In this document: positions 52,156 through 61,167 of the stretch, in pieces
How positions within the stretch are numbered: the first letter of the stretch is position 1
Layout: each line of letters opens with the position of its first letter
Source: Shewanella aestuarii
GTDB taxonomy: Bacteria > Pseudomonadota > Gammaproteobacteria > Enterobacterales > Shewanellaceae
Assembly: GCF_011765625.1 (NCBI RefSeq)
Contig: NZ_CP050315.1
Location: 1-64,000 of the forward strand
Reading direction: 5' to 3'
DNA length: 64,000 nucleotides
Made by a program: the position numbers and the translations under genes
The notes under the pieces: model-generated
Told to the model about the DNA's origin: nothing
What the model saw: the letters and a program-made list of their open reading frames with translations, nothing else
The model's database searches: none

Positions 52156-52911
52156 ATGAACTTAAATATAAAGAATTGGGATACCAAGACGAAGGTAAAA
52201 GCGATAGCGCTGACGCTCTTTGTGGTGTGCGCTGGTATCTATTTAATGCCGGAAGATGAAGCTAGTTTAGAGTCCGTTTCATACGGGGAGCCAATTGAAA
52301 GGATGTATGAAGCCCAACCGACAGGGTTTGATGACTTCGCACAAAATAGTACAAGTGATCTGCAAGTTAGTGAACCGGCAGCGCAAACGCAATCAACAAC
52401 GCCAAGGCCTCAGTCTGTCACTGTGCCGAAATTTAACTTTATCGTAGAGCTAGCAAAAGTCATCGACAACGTGCAAAACAAGCCAGAAGCGATGTTGGAA
52501 TACAAATATGCGCTTTCTGAGCAAATGTTGGAAAAGCGAGCCAAGCTGCAAGAGTTAGTGGCTAGAGAAACAACCGCAAAATTGCAAGAAATGACCAGTA
52601 AAAAAGAAATGAACGACTTGACACCAGGGATGTCGGTATCGAGTAATGCTGCACCAACGAGCGACATCACGGATTCAACAGTCAACAAAGCCTTGTTCGA
52701 ATATAACTATCAGCCGTCTGATTTTTCGCTGACCAATGTGCGTTCAACAATCGACGGGCCTGAAGCCATTGTTGAATATCGTGGTGAGTTTTACACGGCC
52801 AGAAAAGGCCGAGACTTACTGACGATGGTGAAGGTGTTAAATGTCAAAAATGACAGAGTAGAACTATCAACGCCAAACATCCCATCTTTTAATGTTGTTT
52901 TAAAACTATAG
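52156..52911 (+). CDS. pilP: PilP-family pilus assembly protein
   Basis: A 251-residue protein with a hydrophobic segment at about 13-30 (VKAIALTLFVVCAGIYLM), a Ser/Gln-rich linker, a helical segment (about 110-150) and a small C-terminal beta domain (about 190-250, L-T-N-V-R-S-T-I-D-G-P-E-A-I-V-E-Y-R-G-E-F-Y). This resembles PilP of IncI and the end domain of GspC-like proteins that bridge the secretin to the inner membrane. Confidence 0.78.
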   Translation: MNLNIKNWDTKTKVKAIALTLFVVCAGIYLMPEDEASLESVSYGEPIERMYEAQPTGFDDFAQNSTSDLQVSEPAAQTQSTTPRPQSVTVPKFNFIVELAKVIDNVQNKPEAMLEYKYALSEQMLEKRAKLQELVARETTAKLQEMTSKKEMNDLTPGMSVSSNAAPTSDITDSTVNKALFEYNYQPSDFSLTNVRSTIDGPEAIVEYRGEFYTARKGRDLLTMVKVLNVKNDRVELSTPNIPSFNVVLKL

Positions 52912-52923
52912 GTGGGGGTTGAT

Positions 52924-54429
52924 ATGGAAATTGCACATGTTGACGAATCCTTTTCACTAGACGATCTGGAAGTTATACCAAAATATGTCAAAGCTTGTGA
53001 GCACCAAGCTGAAAATGGCAAAGCAGTCGCTATATGCAGTGATGGTTCCTTGCTTATCGAAGAGGGCGCTCAAGAAGACAAACTGCTGATACAACGCTTC
53101 ATTAAAATCGGAGAGCGAGAAGGATTTAATAATATCAGTGTAAAAATAGCCGAAAGAAGCGATTTATTAGTGTTACTTGGACGCTCACATCATGTTGTTG
53201 AAACGCAGATGGATGAAGAGCAAGAGAACGACGCAAAGGCAACATTAGAAAGGATATTAGCGAAAGCGATAAAGATCCGAGCGAGTGACGTACATATACG
53301 AAAAGCGGGGGCAGACTCTGTTGTTTATTATCGGGTTGATGGTGTGCTCACTAAAACAGAGCCATATTCAGAGCAGCTTATTAATCTGGCGATATCACGG
53401 CTTATCAACCGCGATATGGGCAATATTAAAGAGATGAGTGACGATAACAGCATCGAAAACGGGACAGTCAATGACTATGTGATCAGAGTGGATGGTGTAC
53501 CGGTCAAAAAGGAACTACGTCTTTCTAAAATCCCAACAACACTCGGCAGTAAAACCGTCATTCGTCTAAACGACTCAAATGTTAAGTCAAAGAAATTGGA
53601 TGACTTTAAATATGATGAAGAAACATTAGAGTTTTTAAAAGCGGAAGTCGCACAGTCATACGGCTCGACCATTGTGACCGGACCAACAGGTTCAGGTAAA
53701 ACGAATTTATTGGCGGCTATGACGTCTGCAATCGACCCATCCAAAGAGCGAAGAACGATTGAAGATCCTGTCGAGATTAAAATTCCAGGCGTTGACCAAT
53801 CCACGGTTATTGAAGGCTCGAAAAATGCCACTTTCGAAAAGTTGCTCAAAGCCATGCTCAGACAAGATCCAGACACATTAACTCTCGGTGAGATGCGTGA
53901 TGCAGAAGCAGCGAGACAATTATTGGGTTTTGCTAGAACGGGTCACTACACATTAAGTACGCTTCACGTTAATTGTGCAGCATTAACACCCGAGCGTCTT
54001 AACGATATGGGGGTCGATTTCAGTGAAATGAAGTCAACACTGTCATCGTGCATCGCTGTCAGGCTGGTCCCGCTTTTGTGTCCTGATTGCAAGTTAAGTG
54101 TTGAAGATGCCAATGTCAGCGCAAAAGACAGAAAAAAATTACTGAGCATTACACCAGATCTATCAAATATTCGATTGCTCAATCCATTGGGATGCCAGAA
54201 ATGTGCCGGGCTAGGCGTCTATGGTCGTCAATCAGTCATTGAATATATCAAAATCCAAGAGAGCGATTTTGAATGGATTGAGCGACGTAATGTGTATGCG
54301 TGGATGCGACATTTAAAAGAAACGAGAAACTGGCGCAGCATGGGTGATAGAGCAAGAGATATCGCACTACAAGGCATTATCGATCCCATTCACGCCGAGC
54401 ACTTTGTTACGGGCATTTTCGATTTATAA
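52924..54429 (+). CDS. pilQ: PilQ-family pilus assembly ATPase
   Basis: About 501 residues from ATG 52924, with GGTGGGGG as strong RBS (an in-frame GTG at 52912 is less likely). GspE/PilB-type ATPase: Walker A GPTGSGKT (about 254-261), Walker B L-T-L-G-E-M-R-D (about 316-323), His box Y-T-L-S-T-L-H-V-N (about 340-348), and a tetracysteine zinc site (CPDC and CQKC, about 381-425). It powers pilin polymerisation; the IncI counterpart is PilQ. Confidence 0.92.
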   Translation: MEIAHVDESFSLDDLEVIPKYVKACEHQAENGKAVAICSDGSLLIEEGAQEDKLLIQRFIKIGEREGFNNISVKIAERSDLLVLLGRSHHVVETQMDEEQENDAKATLERILAKAIKIRASDVHIRKAGADSVVYYRVDGVLTKTEPYSEQLINLAISRLINRDMGNIKEMSDDNSIENGTVNDYVIRVDGVPVKKELRLSKIPTTLGSKTVIRLNDSNVKSKKLDDFKYDEETLEFLKAEVAQSYGSTIVTGPTGSGKTNLLAAMTSAIDPSKERRTIEDPVEIKIPGVDQSTVIEGSKNATFEKLLKAMLRQDPDTLTLGEMRDAEAARQLLGFARTGHYTLSTLHVNCAALTPERLNDMGVDFSEMKSTLSSCIAVRLVPLLCPDCKLSVEDANVSAKDRKKLLSITPDLSNIRLLNPLGCQKCAGLGVYGRQSVIEYIKIQESDFEWIERRNVYAWMRHLKETRNWRSMGDRARDIALQGIIDPIHAEHFVTGIFDL

Positions 54430-54452
54430 ATTTAGGCAGTTGAGGTTTCAAT

Positions 54453-55553
54453 ATGCGAATACTAAATGGACGCTTAAACCCACAAGCAATCACAAAGCAA
54501 ATGCAATCGTTAGTGCATAAAATCAATGTGATGTTCAATTTTAATCAAGAAAAGCAGATTGAATTCTTGATGGAATTAAGCACATGGATGTCAGATGGGG
54601 TAAAACCAATCGATGCGCTGAAGGGTATGAACCAGATATTTCTGTTATCAGGTAAAGCAAATTCGATACAGAATAAAGCCACAGAATCATTAATTGATGC
54701 ACTCAACAAGGGTCAACCGATGTATATCGGCATGGAAGGATATTTCACGCGATACCTTGTGACCATTTTTAGATCTGCGGAAGAAACAGGAACAATGAGC
54801 GAAGCGCTATCGCTATTGTCAGAAGATGATAAGCAAATAAAAGAACTCAAGACCATTTTCTTTAAACCCGTAATTCCTTCATTTTTTTACGTCCTACTGA
54901 TGCTAGGTAGTTCAATCAATATCACTACAGATGTCTTACCTTCTCTAGCGCGTGGAAAACCCTTCGATGAGTGGCCAGTACCTGCACAAAACTACACAAA
55001 CTTAATGAATGTGATCATGGAATATTGGCCCTTCATTACCGTCGGCATCATTGTTGCGATAGTGCTCATTGGAAAATTTTTAGCGAATAATGTCAGCAAA
55101 CTCCGATTAGATTTAGACACAATGCCTGTGTTGAACGCTTATCGCACCTTTATTGCTAACCAATATTTAAAAATGCTATCTGTCCTAATGTTGGCAAATA
55201 TCAAGCCGATGGACGCATTGCGAATGATGGAGGCAAACGGGAGTCCATATGTTGCTTGGCATGCAAAAGAAGCACAAAAAAAGCTAGATAAAGGCGAAAT
55301 GGAAATAGGTAAGGCCATCGATACTGGCTTAATAGCCGATGAAGTCTTGATCAAGATGCAATATCTAACAAGCGTCAGTTCTCATGAAGGCAAAGTCAGA
55401 GGTTTGCGTGTAACCGCTGAACGCTCAATTGGTTTGGCAATGAAATCGTTAAAACGAGCAGGCATGTTAACCGCCTTAGTGTTCTTTGCGATTTTGATAT
55501 ATCTACTCATGAATGCAGCCCTAGCAATAATCACGCTGGGAGTCGCAAAATAA
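54453..55553 (+). CDS. pilR: PilR-family inner-membrane pilus platform protein (GspF-like)
   Basis: A 366-residue GspF/PilC-type protein. Two copies of the cytoplasmic helical GspF domain (about 20-130 and 225-325; the first has L-S-T-W-M-S-D-G, the second L-S-V-L-M-L-A-N-I-K-P) are separated by membrane segments at about 145-165 and 190-215, with a third at 340-362. It lies directly after pilQ and forms the inner-membrane platform. The IncI equivalent is PilR. Operator site 10 follows, so the pilins form a separate unit. Confidence 0.9.
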   Translation: MRILNGRLNPQAITKQMQSLVHKINVMFNFNQEKQIEFLMELSTWMSDGVKPIDALKGMNQIFLLSGKANSIQNKATESLIDALNKGQPMYIGMEGYFTRYLVTIFRSAEETGTMSEALSLLSEDDKQIKELKTIFFKPVIPSFFYVLLMLGSSINITTDVLPSLARGKPFDEWPVPAQNYTNLMNVIMEYWPFITVGIIVAIVLIGKFLANNVSKLRLDLDTMPVLNAYRTFIANQYLKMLSVLMLANIKPMDALRMMEANGSPYVAWHAKEAQKKLDKGEMEIGKAIDTGLIADEVLIKMQYLTSVSSHEGKVRGLRVTAERSIGLAMKSLKRAGMLTALVFFAILIYLLMNAALAIITLGVAK

Positions 55554-55581
55554 AGCTTTACATTTTCGAAACAATTAATAT

Positions 55582-55603
55582 ACTTATCATATACACGATA
55601 CAG
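55582..55603. promoter_or_regulatory. Plasmid-wide palindromic operator, site 10
   Basis: Left half ACTTATCAT (perfect), centre ATAC, right half ACGATACAG (5/9), 11 bases before the ATG of the first pilin. ATTAAT directly upstream (55574-55579) may be the -10 box. Confidence 0.6.
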
Positions 55604-55614
55604 GAGACTGAGCG

Positions 55615-56064
55615 ATGAAAGTAAATAAAAGGCAAGCTGGCTTCACAATTATGGAATTGGTGGTAGCACTGGGCGTGATGGGCATATTAATGGCCATTGC
55701 ATCAAAAGCGTTCAATGACACCTCTATGGCTGAGTCACATCGATTGCAGACAGATATCGATAAGATAGCTGCACAGACCGTTAAATACGCCGCAGGGGGT
55801 GTGTTTACAGGAGTTTCAATCAATGTTTTATGCACTGACAAGTACCTCAATACCGATGTGTGTGGCACTGGTGATGGTGCTGGTGCTAACCCCTGGGCAG
55901 GCAACTACAGCGTAGTCGCGTCAGGAACCAACCGATTTTTGGTGACTGTGACAGATGTGCCAACCAACGTGGGACCACAAATTGCGAAATACTATTCAAA
56001 GACTGCGCGTAGCGTGAACTACGTGCCTGGTACGAAGGCGTTGACGTTAATTTTCGGTACCTAA
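55615..56064 (+). CDS. pilS: Major thin-pilus prepilin, copy 1 (PilS-like)
   Basis: A 149-residue type IV prepilin. The leader is short (MKVNKRQAG) with cleavage between Gly9 and Phe10; the mature N-terminus FTIMELVVALGVMG keeps Glu5. The C-terminal disulfide loop is probable from two cysteines (LCTDK and VCGTG). It is about 80 percent alike to the next gene, with the strongest difference around the S-I-N-V-L-C-T-D-K segment. Major pilin of the thin pilus is the most likely role; the prepilin peptidase needed for it is not in the window. Confidence 0.88.
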   Translation: MKVNKRQAGFTIMELVVALGVMGILMAIASKAFNDTSMAESHRLQTDIDKIAAQTVKYAAGGVFTGVSINVLCTDKYLNTDVCGTGDGAGANPWAGNYSVVASGTNRFLVTVTDVPTNVGPQIAKYYSKTARSVNYVPGTKALTLIFGT

Positions 56065-56123
56065 TTAACTTCATGTCGCATTTGCAGCGATTAACACAAT
56101 GATAGCTAGAAGGGAAAGTAATT

Positions 56124-56579
56124 ATGTTAAAGAGTCAATTTAGAAAACAAACCGGCTTCACCATAATGGAGTTGGTCGTAGCGCTCGGAGTCATGGGCAT
56201 ATTAATGGCCATTGCATCAAAAGCGTTCAACGATACTTCAATGGCAGAATCACATCGATTACAAACAGATATCGACAAGATTGCCGCCCAAACAGTAAAA
56301 TTTGCAGCGGGTGGTGTATTTACTGGGGTAACGATGGGGCAGTTATGCTCGCAACAGTATTTAAATGCCGATGTATGTGGCTCAGGTGACGGTGCTGGTG
56401 CAAACCCATGGGCGGGTAACTACACTGTAGCGGCATCAGGAACCAACCGATTTCAAGTTACTGTAACCGCTGTGCCAACCAATGTCGGGCCGCAGATTGC
56501 CAAATACTATTCAAAGACTGCGCGTAGCGTTAACTATGCATCAGGCTCAACGACATTAACGTTAATTTTCGGTACCTAG
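56124..56579 (+). CDS. pilS: Major thin-pilus prepilin, copy 2 (PilS-like)
   Basis: A 151-residue type IV prepilin with leader MLKSQFRKQTG and mature start FTIMELVVALGVMG. It is a tandem duplicate of the preceding pilin: the first about 60 mature residues are almost identical, including long identical DNA around 55679-55715 and 56190-56225, and the C-terminal G-A-G-A-N-P-W-A-G-N-Y and N-V-G-P-Q-I-A-K-Y-Y-S-K blocks match. The segment around the first cysteine differs (T-M-G-Q-L-C-S-Q-Q). RBS AGAAGGGA lies upstream. Confidence 0.88.
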   Translation: MLKSQFRKQTGFTIMELVVALGVMGILMAIASKAFNDTSMAESHRLQTDIDKIAAQTVKFAAGGVFTGVTMGQLCSQQYLNADVCGSGDGAGANPWAGNYTVAASGTNRFQVTVTAVPTNVGPQIAKYYSKTARSVNYASGSTTLTLIFGT

Positions 56580-56580
56580 C

Positions 56581-57087
56581 ATGATGTATTCTCATGGCAA
56601 GCAATCAGGGTTCACGTTACTGCATGTCGTGGCTCTGATTAGCTTTATGGGAATGGTGTTAGCGCTCAACGCAAAGTTAACGGCTGACACGCATGTTGAA
56701 AATCAGATCTATATGAGCAAGCTCGCTATCGATGAGTTAAAAGCGGCATATAGTGACTACTACGCAGGACAATGCAGTGCATTTCTCAATGCGCCATCAA
56801 TCTCGACATTAAAGTCGCAAGGCTATTTGGCCACGACGTTTAATGAAAGCATCCCCAATGCAGGACCAATCACCCTCGGTGCATCCAAAAACATCGACAA
56901 CATGCAAGTGTTGAGCATCAATTTGACCTTCGATACACCCGCGTTTGCAAAGTACGCATGGAACGAAATGAGCGGTGAAGGGATCATCCTATCAGACAAA
57001 AGAACCTATCAAATATCATTCTTCCCCTATGTTATTGGCGAAAGAGGTGCGAGTTACACTTGGTTCTCTTCATCAAACTGCCCATAA
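56581..57087 (+). CDS. Minor prepilin lacking Glu5
   Basis: A 168-residue prepilin-like protein with leader MMYSHGKQSG and mature start FTLLHVVALISFMGM. Position 5 of the mature protein is His instead of the near-invariant Glu. In type II secretion and type IV pili, a pilin lacking Glu5 (GspK, for instance) usually sits at the tip, since it needs no partner below Phe1 of a preceding subunit. Two cysteines (QCSAF and SNCP at the very end) may pair. It follows the second pilS by one base. Confidence 0.75.
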   Translation: MMYSHGKQSGFTLLHVVALISFMGMVLALNAKLTADTHVENQIYMSKLAIDELKAAYSDYYAGQCSAFLNAPSISTLKSQGYLATTFNESIPNAGPITLGASKNIDNMQVLSINLTFDTPAFAKYAWNEMSGEGIILSDKRTYQISFFPYVIGERGASYTWFSSSNCP

Positions 57088-57146
57088 ACCGCCACACAAC
57101 TTTTTAACTTTAAAATAACATCTTGAATTTGGCGCCCAAATAATCT

Positions 57147-57168
57147 ATTTTATAAGTACCTGATAAGT
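57147..57168. promoter_or_regulatory. Plasmid-wide palindromic operator, site 11
   Basis: Right half CTGATAAGT (8/9), centre GTAC, left half ATTTTATAA (4/9). TTATAA immediately upstream of the GTAC is a possible -10 box. It lies about 20 bases before the ATG of the first PilV-like gene. Confidence 0.55.
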
Positions 57169-57187
57169 ATTCTAGATGGATTCGGCT

Positions 57188-60100
57188 ATGAGCGTAAAAT
57201 TGAAAATATCACTCTTGCTACTCGCTTTTATGACGAGCGGTAGTTTTGCTCAAGATCCACAGGAAATAGCAAACCGCGAAGCGGAATTTGCAGCAACGAA
57301 CTTAAAGCAATACAAAGAAGCTGCGATAGCGGTATATCAAACGACAGGTTTCTGGCCAACAAGTGTCACCAACCTCAACAGCAAGATGCCCGTTGTGCCT
57401 AAATTCACTGGCGCATACAAATCGCCATCTATTGTCCATAACGCAAATGGTTCGGTGTCGATTACCATTCAAGCAGGCAGCGCCCAAGAAGCTAAGCGAT
57501 TAGCAGGATTGGCGGGTGAGGTTTATAGCATCAATGGCTCAACAGTAAGCCTATTAGTCACGCCACCCGCAGGCAGTAATCTACGTTCTGTATACAAAGA
57601 CCAGATTGTTACTACAAATCAAAACGAATTCTCAGTGATAGATGATATATCCCTTGGCGGTAACAAAATACTGAATGCGCAATCGATAGATGTGAATACA
57701 GCAAATCTAAAGTGCCTCACGTTAGGTTCAAGCAAGATTTGTGAAAATACGTCTGGAATATTGGATGTGACAACCGATCTTGCAAGCATTGCAGGAACGG
57801 GGCAGGTAGATGAGACAATAACGGCGGGAGTAGTTGAGGTATTAAACAAGTTAAAAACAAATGAGATGTCACTGAGCGAATTAGCCGCCACAAATACGGT
57901 AGTGACAGATCTGATTGTCACAGCTGCCAATCTAGATCAAGCGCAAATCAATTTAATGGACGCCATTACTGCCACAATGAAGGATGTATTAGTTGGCGAG
58001 TTAACGGTAACAGGCTCAAGTAAGCTGGCAGATCTTCTCGCAACCGATGGGTCATTAGCAACCATCACGGGCAAAGATTTGAATGTCTCGGGCGTTGCGG
58101 TAATGAATACTTTGCAAGCCAATGGTCTTCTGGCTGGCAATGCGTTTGTAGATGCAGCAAATGTCCAAAACTTGATAACGAATGTAGGTTCAATCACGAA
58201 TCTAAAAACTAATCTGATGGAAACCAACAGGATTTTAGCTGAGCAAGGCCTGTTAGCAGATATAAAAGCAATAACAGCGGATTTTAACTCAGCAACGATA
58301 GAGGACGGGGATGCTGTCACGCTAAACGCGCAATCGTTTAAAGGCAAAATTGTACAGTTAGGTGCTGCTGTCGTGAATGCGACACTCACCGTAAATCAAC
58401 TTGATGTGAATCGGATCGAGTCAGACACGGCAAACATAAAGTCTCTACAAACGGAAACAGGCACAATCAAGACGCTAAATGCAAATACCACCACAGTCAC
58501 CGGAGATACGAAAACAGCCAGCCTTGAAGTCGCAGGGGATGCAAGTTTTGGGGCGAATTTAACAGTTAACAACGCTGTCTCGACCAAAGATTTAGTTACG
58601 AACAATTTAAATGTGACTAATTTAATCGAAATGATGGATTTGGTTGTCGAAAATAGCATGCTAACTGCTTACCTTAATGGGCTAAATTCCACGATAACGG
58701 CAGACAAGATATCTTATTGGGCTGGTACGGGGCCAGCTCATCGTGTTACAAGTGACCGTTTCGTCAGCGATAGCATAAAGATTAATAATGGTACATTCTA
58801 TGCCGATGATGCAAGCATAGAAACGGTGACGGCTGGGGATCTTCGGGTATCAAGTATGTCGGAATATGGCACATATGGAAGCCAAAAAGCATCTGGAACA
58901 CTTACAGCTGCGAGCGTGAATGTCAGAGGTATTACAACAGCAAACGAAGTTGATGCGGATGTGATGACAGCAACCACCATGAACTCAACAGATTGGCAGT
59001 CCACAACGCTCAATGCAAAATCCCTAATCACACAATACAATGCAGCATTAGCAAAGGCCGTCATACAAAATATGACAGCGACCAATTCAGCAATCGGTAC
59101 TGCAACCGGTGAAAGCTTAGCGCTAACAGGTGATCTCTCAGCCAATTCTGGTTCTTTGCAAACAGTCAGAGTGACAGCGCAAGCCTTACTAGGTTCATTA
59201 GAATCAGGGCCAGCTGAAATGCAAGGCAATCTCTCAGTGGCTAACAATGTCAAAACAGCAAATTTAACTGCTAATACGATCAATGCGACACAATCAAGCA
59301 TAACAACACTGAAAGCCCAAGATATTACTGTTAATGGGCTGCTAAAGGGTGCAACCGTAAAAACGAATGCTGGTAATAGCTTGGCCAGTGTAAACAATCT
59401 CTATATAAATCATGAAGGCAGAATAATCAGTGTCGAGCAGTTCAGAACAGAATGTATCAATAATTGGGTTTATGCATGTGCTGGGACGCTACCGAGATTG
59501 AGCAATACAAACTGCGTAGGCTGTACGCAGAGCAGTTATAGCTCTGGCTCATTTAACGCTACAGCGTCAGCAACAATATTAGATTGTCCCGCCGGATGCG
59601 ATTACACATGGACAACAGGAAGTGGGATAGCTAAAGCAACATGCAGCAACGGAAGTGTCGGTTCAGGCCAAACTAAGACCGTATCATGTAGCGTTAGCAG
59701 TTCACCCGCTGTAAGCATAAATAGCACGTTAAGCAGTGTAATCAATCTAGAAGTTAAGCACTCTGGCAGAGCATCAATTAACGCAGGCAATAGCTATCCA
59801 ATCAGTTGGACGTTCACCGGTGAAACCCCAACGATATCATCTGCGTCATGCCCAGAATGTTCATTTACAAAAAATAACATTAGCACTTTTACCGCGTTGT
59901 ACACAGCCAATATCGCCAATTGTTCGGCAGGCTGTAATTATCAATGGGTATTCGGAAGCGGGATCGCTGCTGATATCTGTACAAATGGTTCAGTTGCCGC
60001 AGGGCAAACGAAAGGTGTCAGCTGTAAAATCAAAGCTAGCCCTGGTGTTAATGCAGGTACGGTGCTAAATAGCACGTTAAAACTGGTTGTAATGAATGCG

Positions 60101-61111
60101 CAAAGTGCCAGCCAAACAGCGAGCAATACGCAGACGGTACGATGGGAAAACCAAAAAATAACCCCCGAACCGACAATCACATATACCTCTTGCAAATTCG
60201 TTAATAATGGCGGCGCATGCTCGTCACCAGGCGTGGGTTCAGGTGGGTACCTTGATGTGATGGTTACTTACACCATTTCAAACTGTGACCCTTCATGTAC
60301 GTTAACAACGACACTCGGATCAGGTTTAACCCCTGTCACTTGTTCAACCCAAACTGTGACTGGCAATACAACCGCTACCTGTCGTTTTAGAAACACCAAT
60401 CCACTGTCATTAGGGCAATCGCTAACGACCACAATTGCAAAAGCAAAAGTGGTAAATAATGATGATGCAACGAAGACATCCGAAGTTACGGCCATTCCGC
60501 TGCAATTGCAAAATGGAACTGCGCCCGTCGCTGCGCCATCTGTGACACTCGGCTGCACTGGCTGTAGCCAAAGTGTAGAGGCAAAATCCAGTTTTACAGC
60601 GACGGCAAATGGTTCGATCACGACATGCGATGGCGGCTGTACATACACATGGGCGCTCGGGGGTGGATTGACCAAAAACATTTGTAACAATGGCTCAGTC
60701 AATTCCGGTGGCTCGTCATCACCGTCATGCTCATTCAAAAACACCTCTGCTGTAGCAGAAGGCACTACCTTAGCAAGTACAGTCTCGCTAACCGCAACCA
60801 ATATTGGTGACACAAGCAAGAAAACAACTAAATCATTTAGTGTGACTTGGGAAAATATTAAGCCCGCACCAGCTAAAGGGTTCTGGAGTGGCAATCCATT
60901 TACCACGATTTATTCAACTATATACTTCAGTTCTAATTGTCCTTCACCAGTATTCACAGATTTAGATGGTAAAGGCTATAAGACCGAACAACAGCAAGTA
61001 CCTAAACAAACAACAGAAGAGTGCAATATTGGTGATACATGGCGTTCTTTCAGGCTTGAGTACGCAGGAAATGGATGTCGTGGACATATTCAGGAACAGG
61101 TCTGTAAGTAA
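57188..61111 (+). CDS. Giant PilV-like adhesin with C-terminal Cys-rich repeats
   Basis: About 1307 residues from ATG 57188 (ATG 57176 has no RBS). It has a Sec signal peptide (to about residue 24, S-F-A-Q) rather than a prepilin leader, then a pilin-like helix (N-L-K-Q-Y-K-E-A-A-I-A-V-Y-Q). Residues about 140-770 are a long beta-solenoid-like series of short repeats (L-x-V-x-x-x, Thr/Asn/Ala-rich). The C-terminal third has four modules of about 110 residues (starting near 776, 887, 1000 and 1122), each with C-x-x-C, C-x-x-x-C and two further cysteines, then a unique end. By position it is a PilV-type tip adhesin for mating-pair recognition, though PilV usually has a prepilin leader. Confidence 0.7.
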   Translation: MSVKLKISLLLLAFMTSGSFAQDPQEIANREAEFAATNLKQYKEAAIAVYQTTGFWPTSVTNLNSKMPVVPKFTGAYKSPSIVHNANGSVSITIQAGSAQEAKRLAGLAGEVYSINGSTVSLLVTPPAGSNLRSVYKDQIVTTNQNEFSVIDDISLGGNKILNAQSIDVNTANLKCLTLGSSKICENTSGILDVTTDLASIAGTGQVDETITAGVVEVLNKLKTNEMSLSELAATNTVVTDLIVTAANLDQAQINLMDAITATMKDVLVGELTVTGSSKLADLLATDGSLATITGKDLNVSGVAVMNTLQANGLLAGNAFVDAANVQNLITNVGSITNLKTNLMETNRILAEQGLLADIKAITADFNSATIEDGDAVTLNAQSFKGKIVQLGAAVVNATLTVNQLDVNRIESDTANIKSLQTETGTIKTLNANTTTVTGDTKTASLEVAGDASFGANLTVNNAVSTKDLVTNNLNVTNLIEMMDLVVENSMLTAYLNGLNSTITADKISYWAGTGPAHRVTSDRFVSDSIKINNGTFYADDASIETVTAGDLRVSSMSEYGTYGSQKASGTLTAASVNVRGITTANEVDADVMTATTMNSTDWQSTTLNAKSLITQYNAALAKAVIQNMTATNSAIGTATGESLALTGDLSANSGSLQTVRVTAQALLGSLESGPAEMQGNLSVANNVKTANLTANTINATQSSITTLKAQDITVNGLLKGATVKTNAGNSLASVNNLYINHEGRIISVEQFRTECINNWVYACAGTLPRLSNTNCVGCTQSSYSSGSFNATASATILDCPAGCDYTWTTGSGIAKATCSNGSVGSGQTKTVSCSVSSSPAVSINSTLSSVINLEVKHSGRASINAGNSYPISWTFTGETPTISSASCPECSFTKNNISTFTALYTANIANCSAGCNYQWVFGSGIAADICTNGSVAAGQTKGVSCKIKASPGVNAGTVLNSTLKLVVMNAQSASQTASNTQTVRWENQKITPEPTITYTSCKFVNNGGACSSPGVGSGGYLDVMVTYTISNCDPSCTLTTTLGSGLTPVTCSTQTVTGNTTATCRFRNTNPLSLGQSLTTTIAKAKVVNNDDATKTSEVTAIPLQLQNGTAPVAAPSVTLGCTGCSQSVEAKSSFTATANGSITTCDGGCTYTWALGGGLTKNICNNGSVNSGGSSSPSCSFKNTSAVAEGTTLASTVSLTATNIGDTSKKTTKSFSVTWENIKPAPAKGFWSGNPFTTIYSTIYFSSNCPSPVFTDLDGKGYKTEQQQVPKQTTEECNIGDTWRSFRLEYAGNGCRGHIQEQVCK

Positions 61112-61167
61112 AAATAGGCCAAAAACAATAGAAAAATACAGTTAATAGACAAATCAAGGACTTCATT

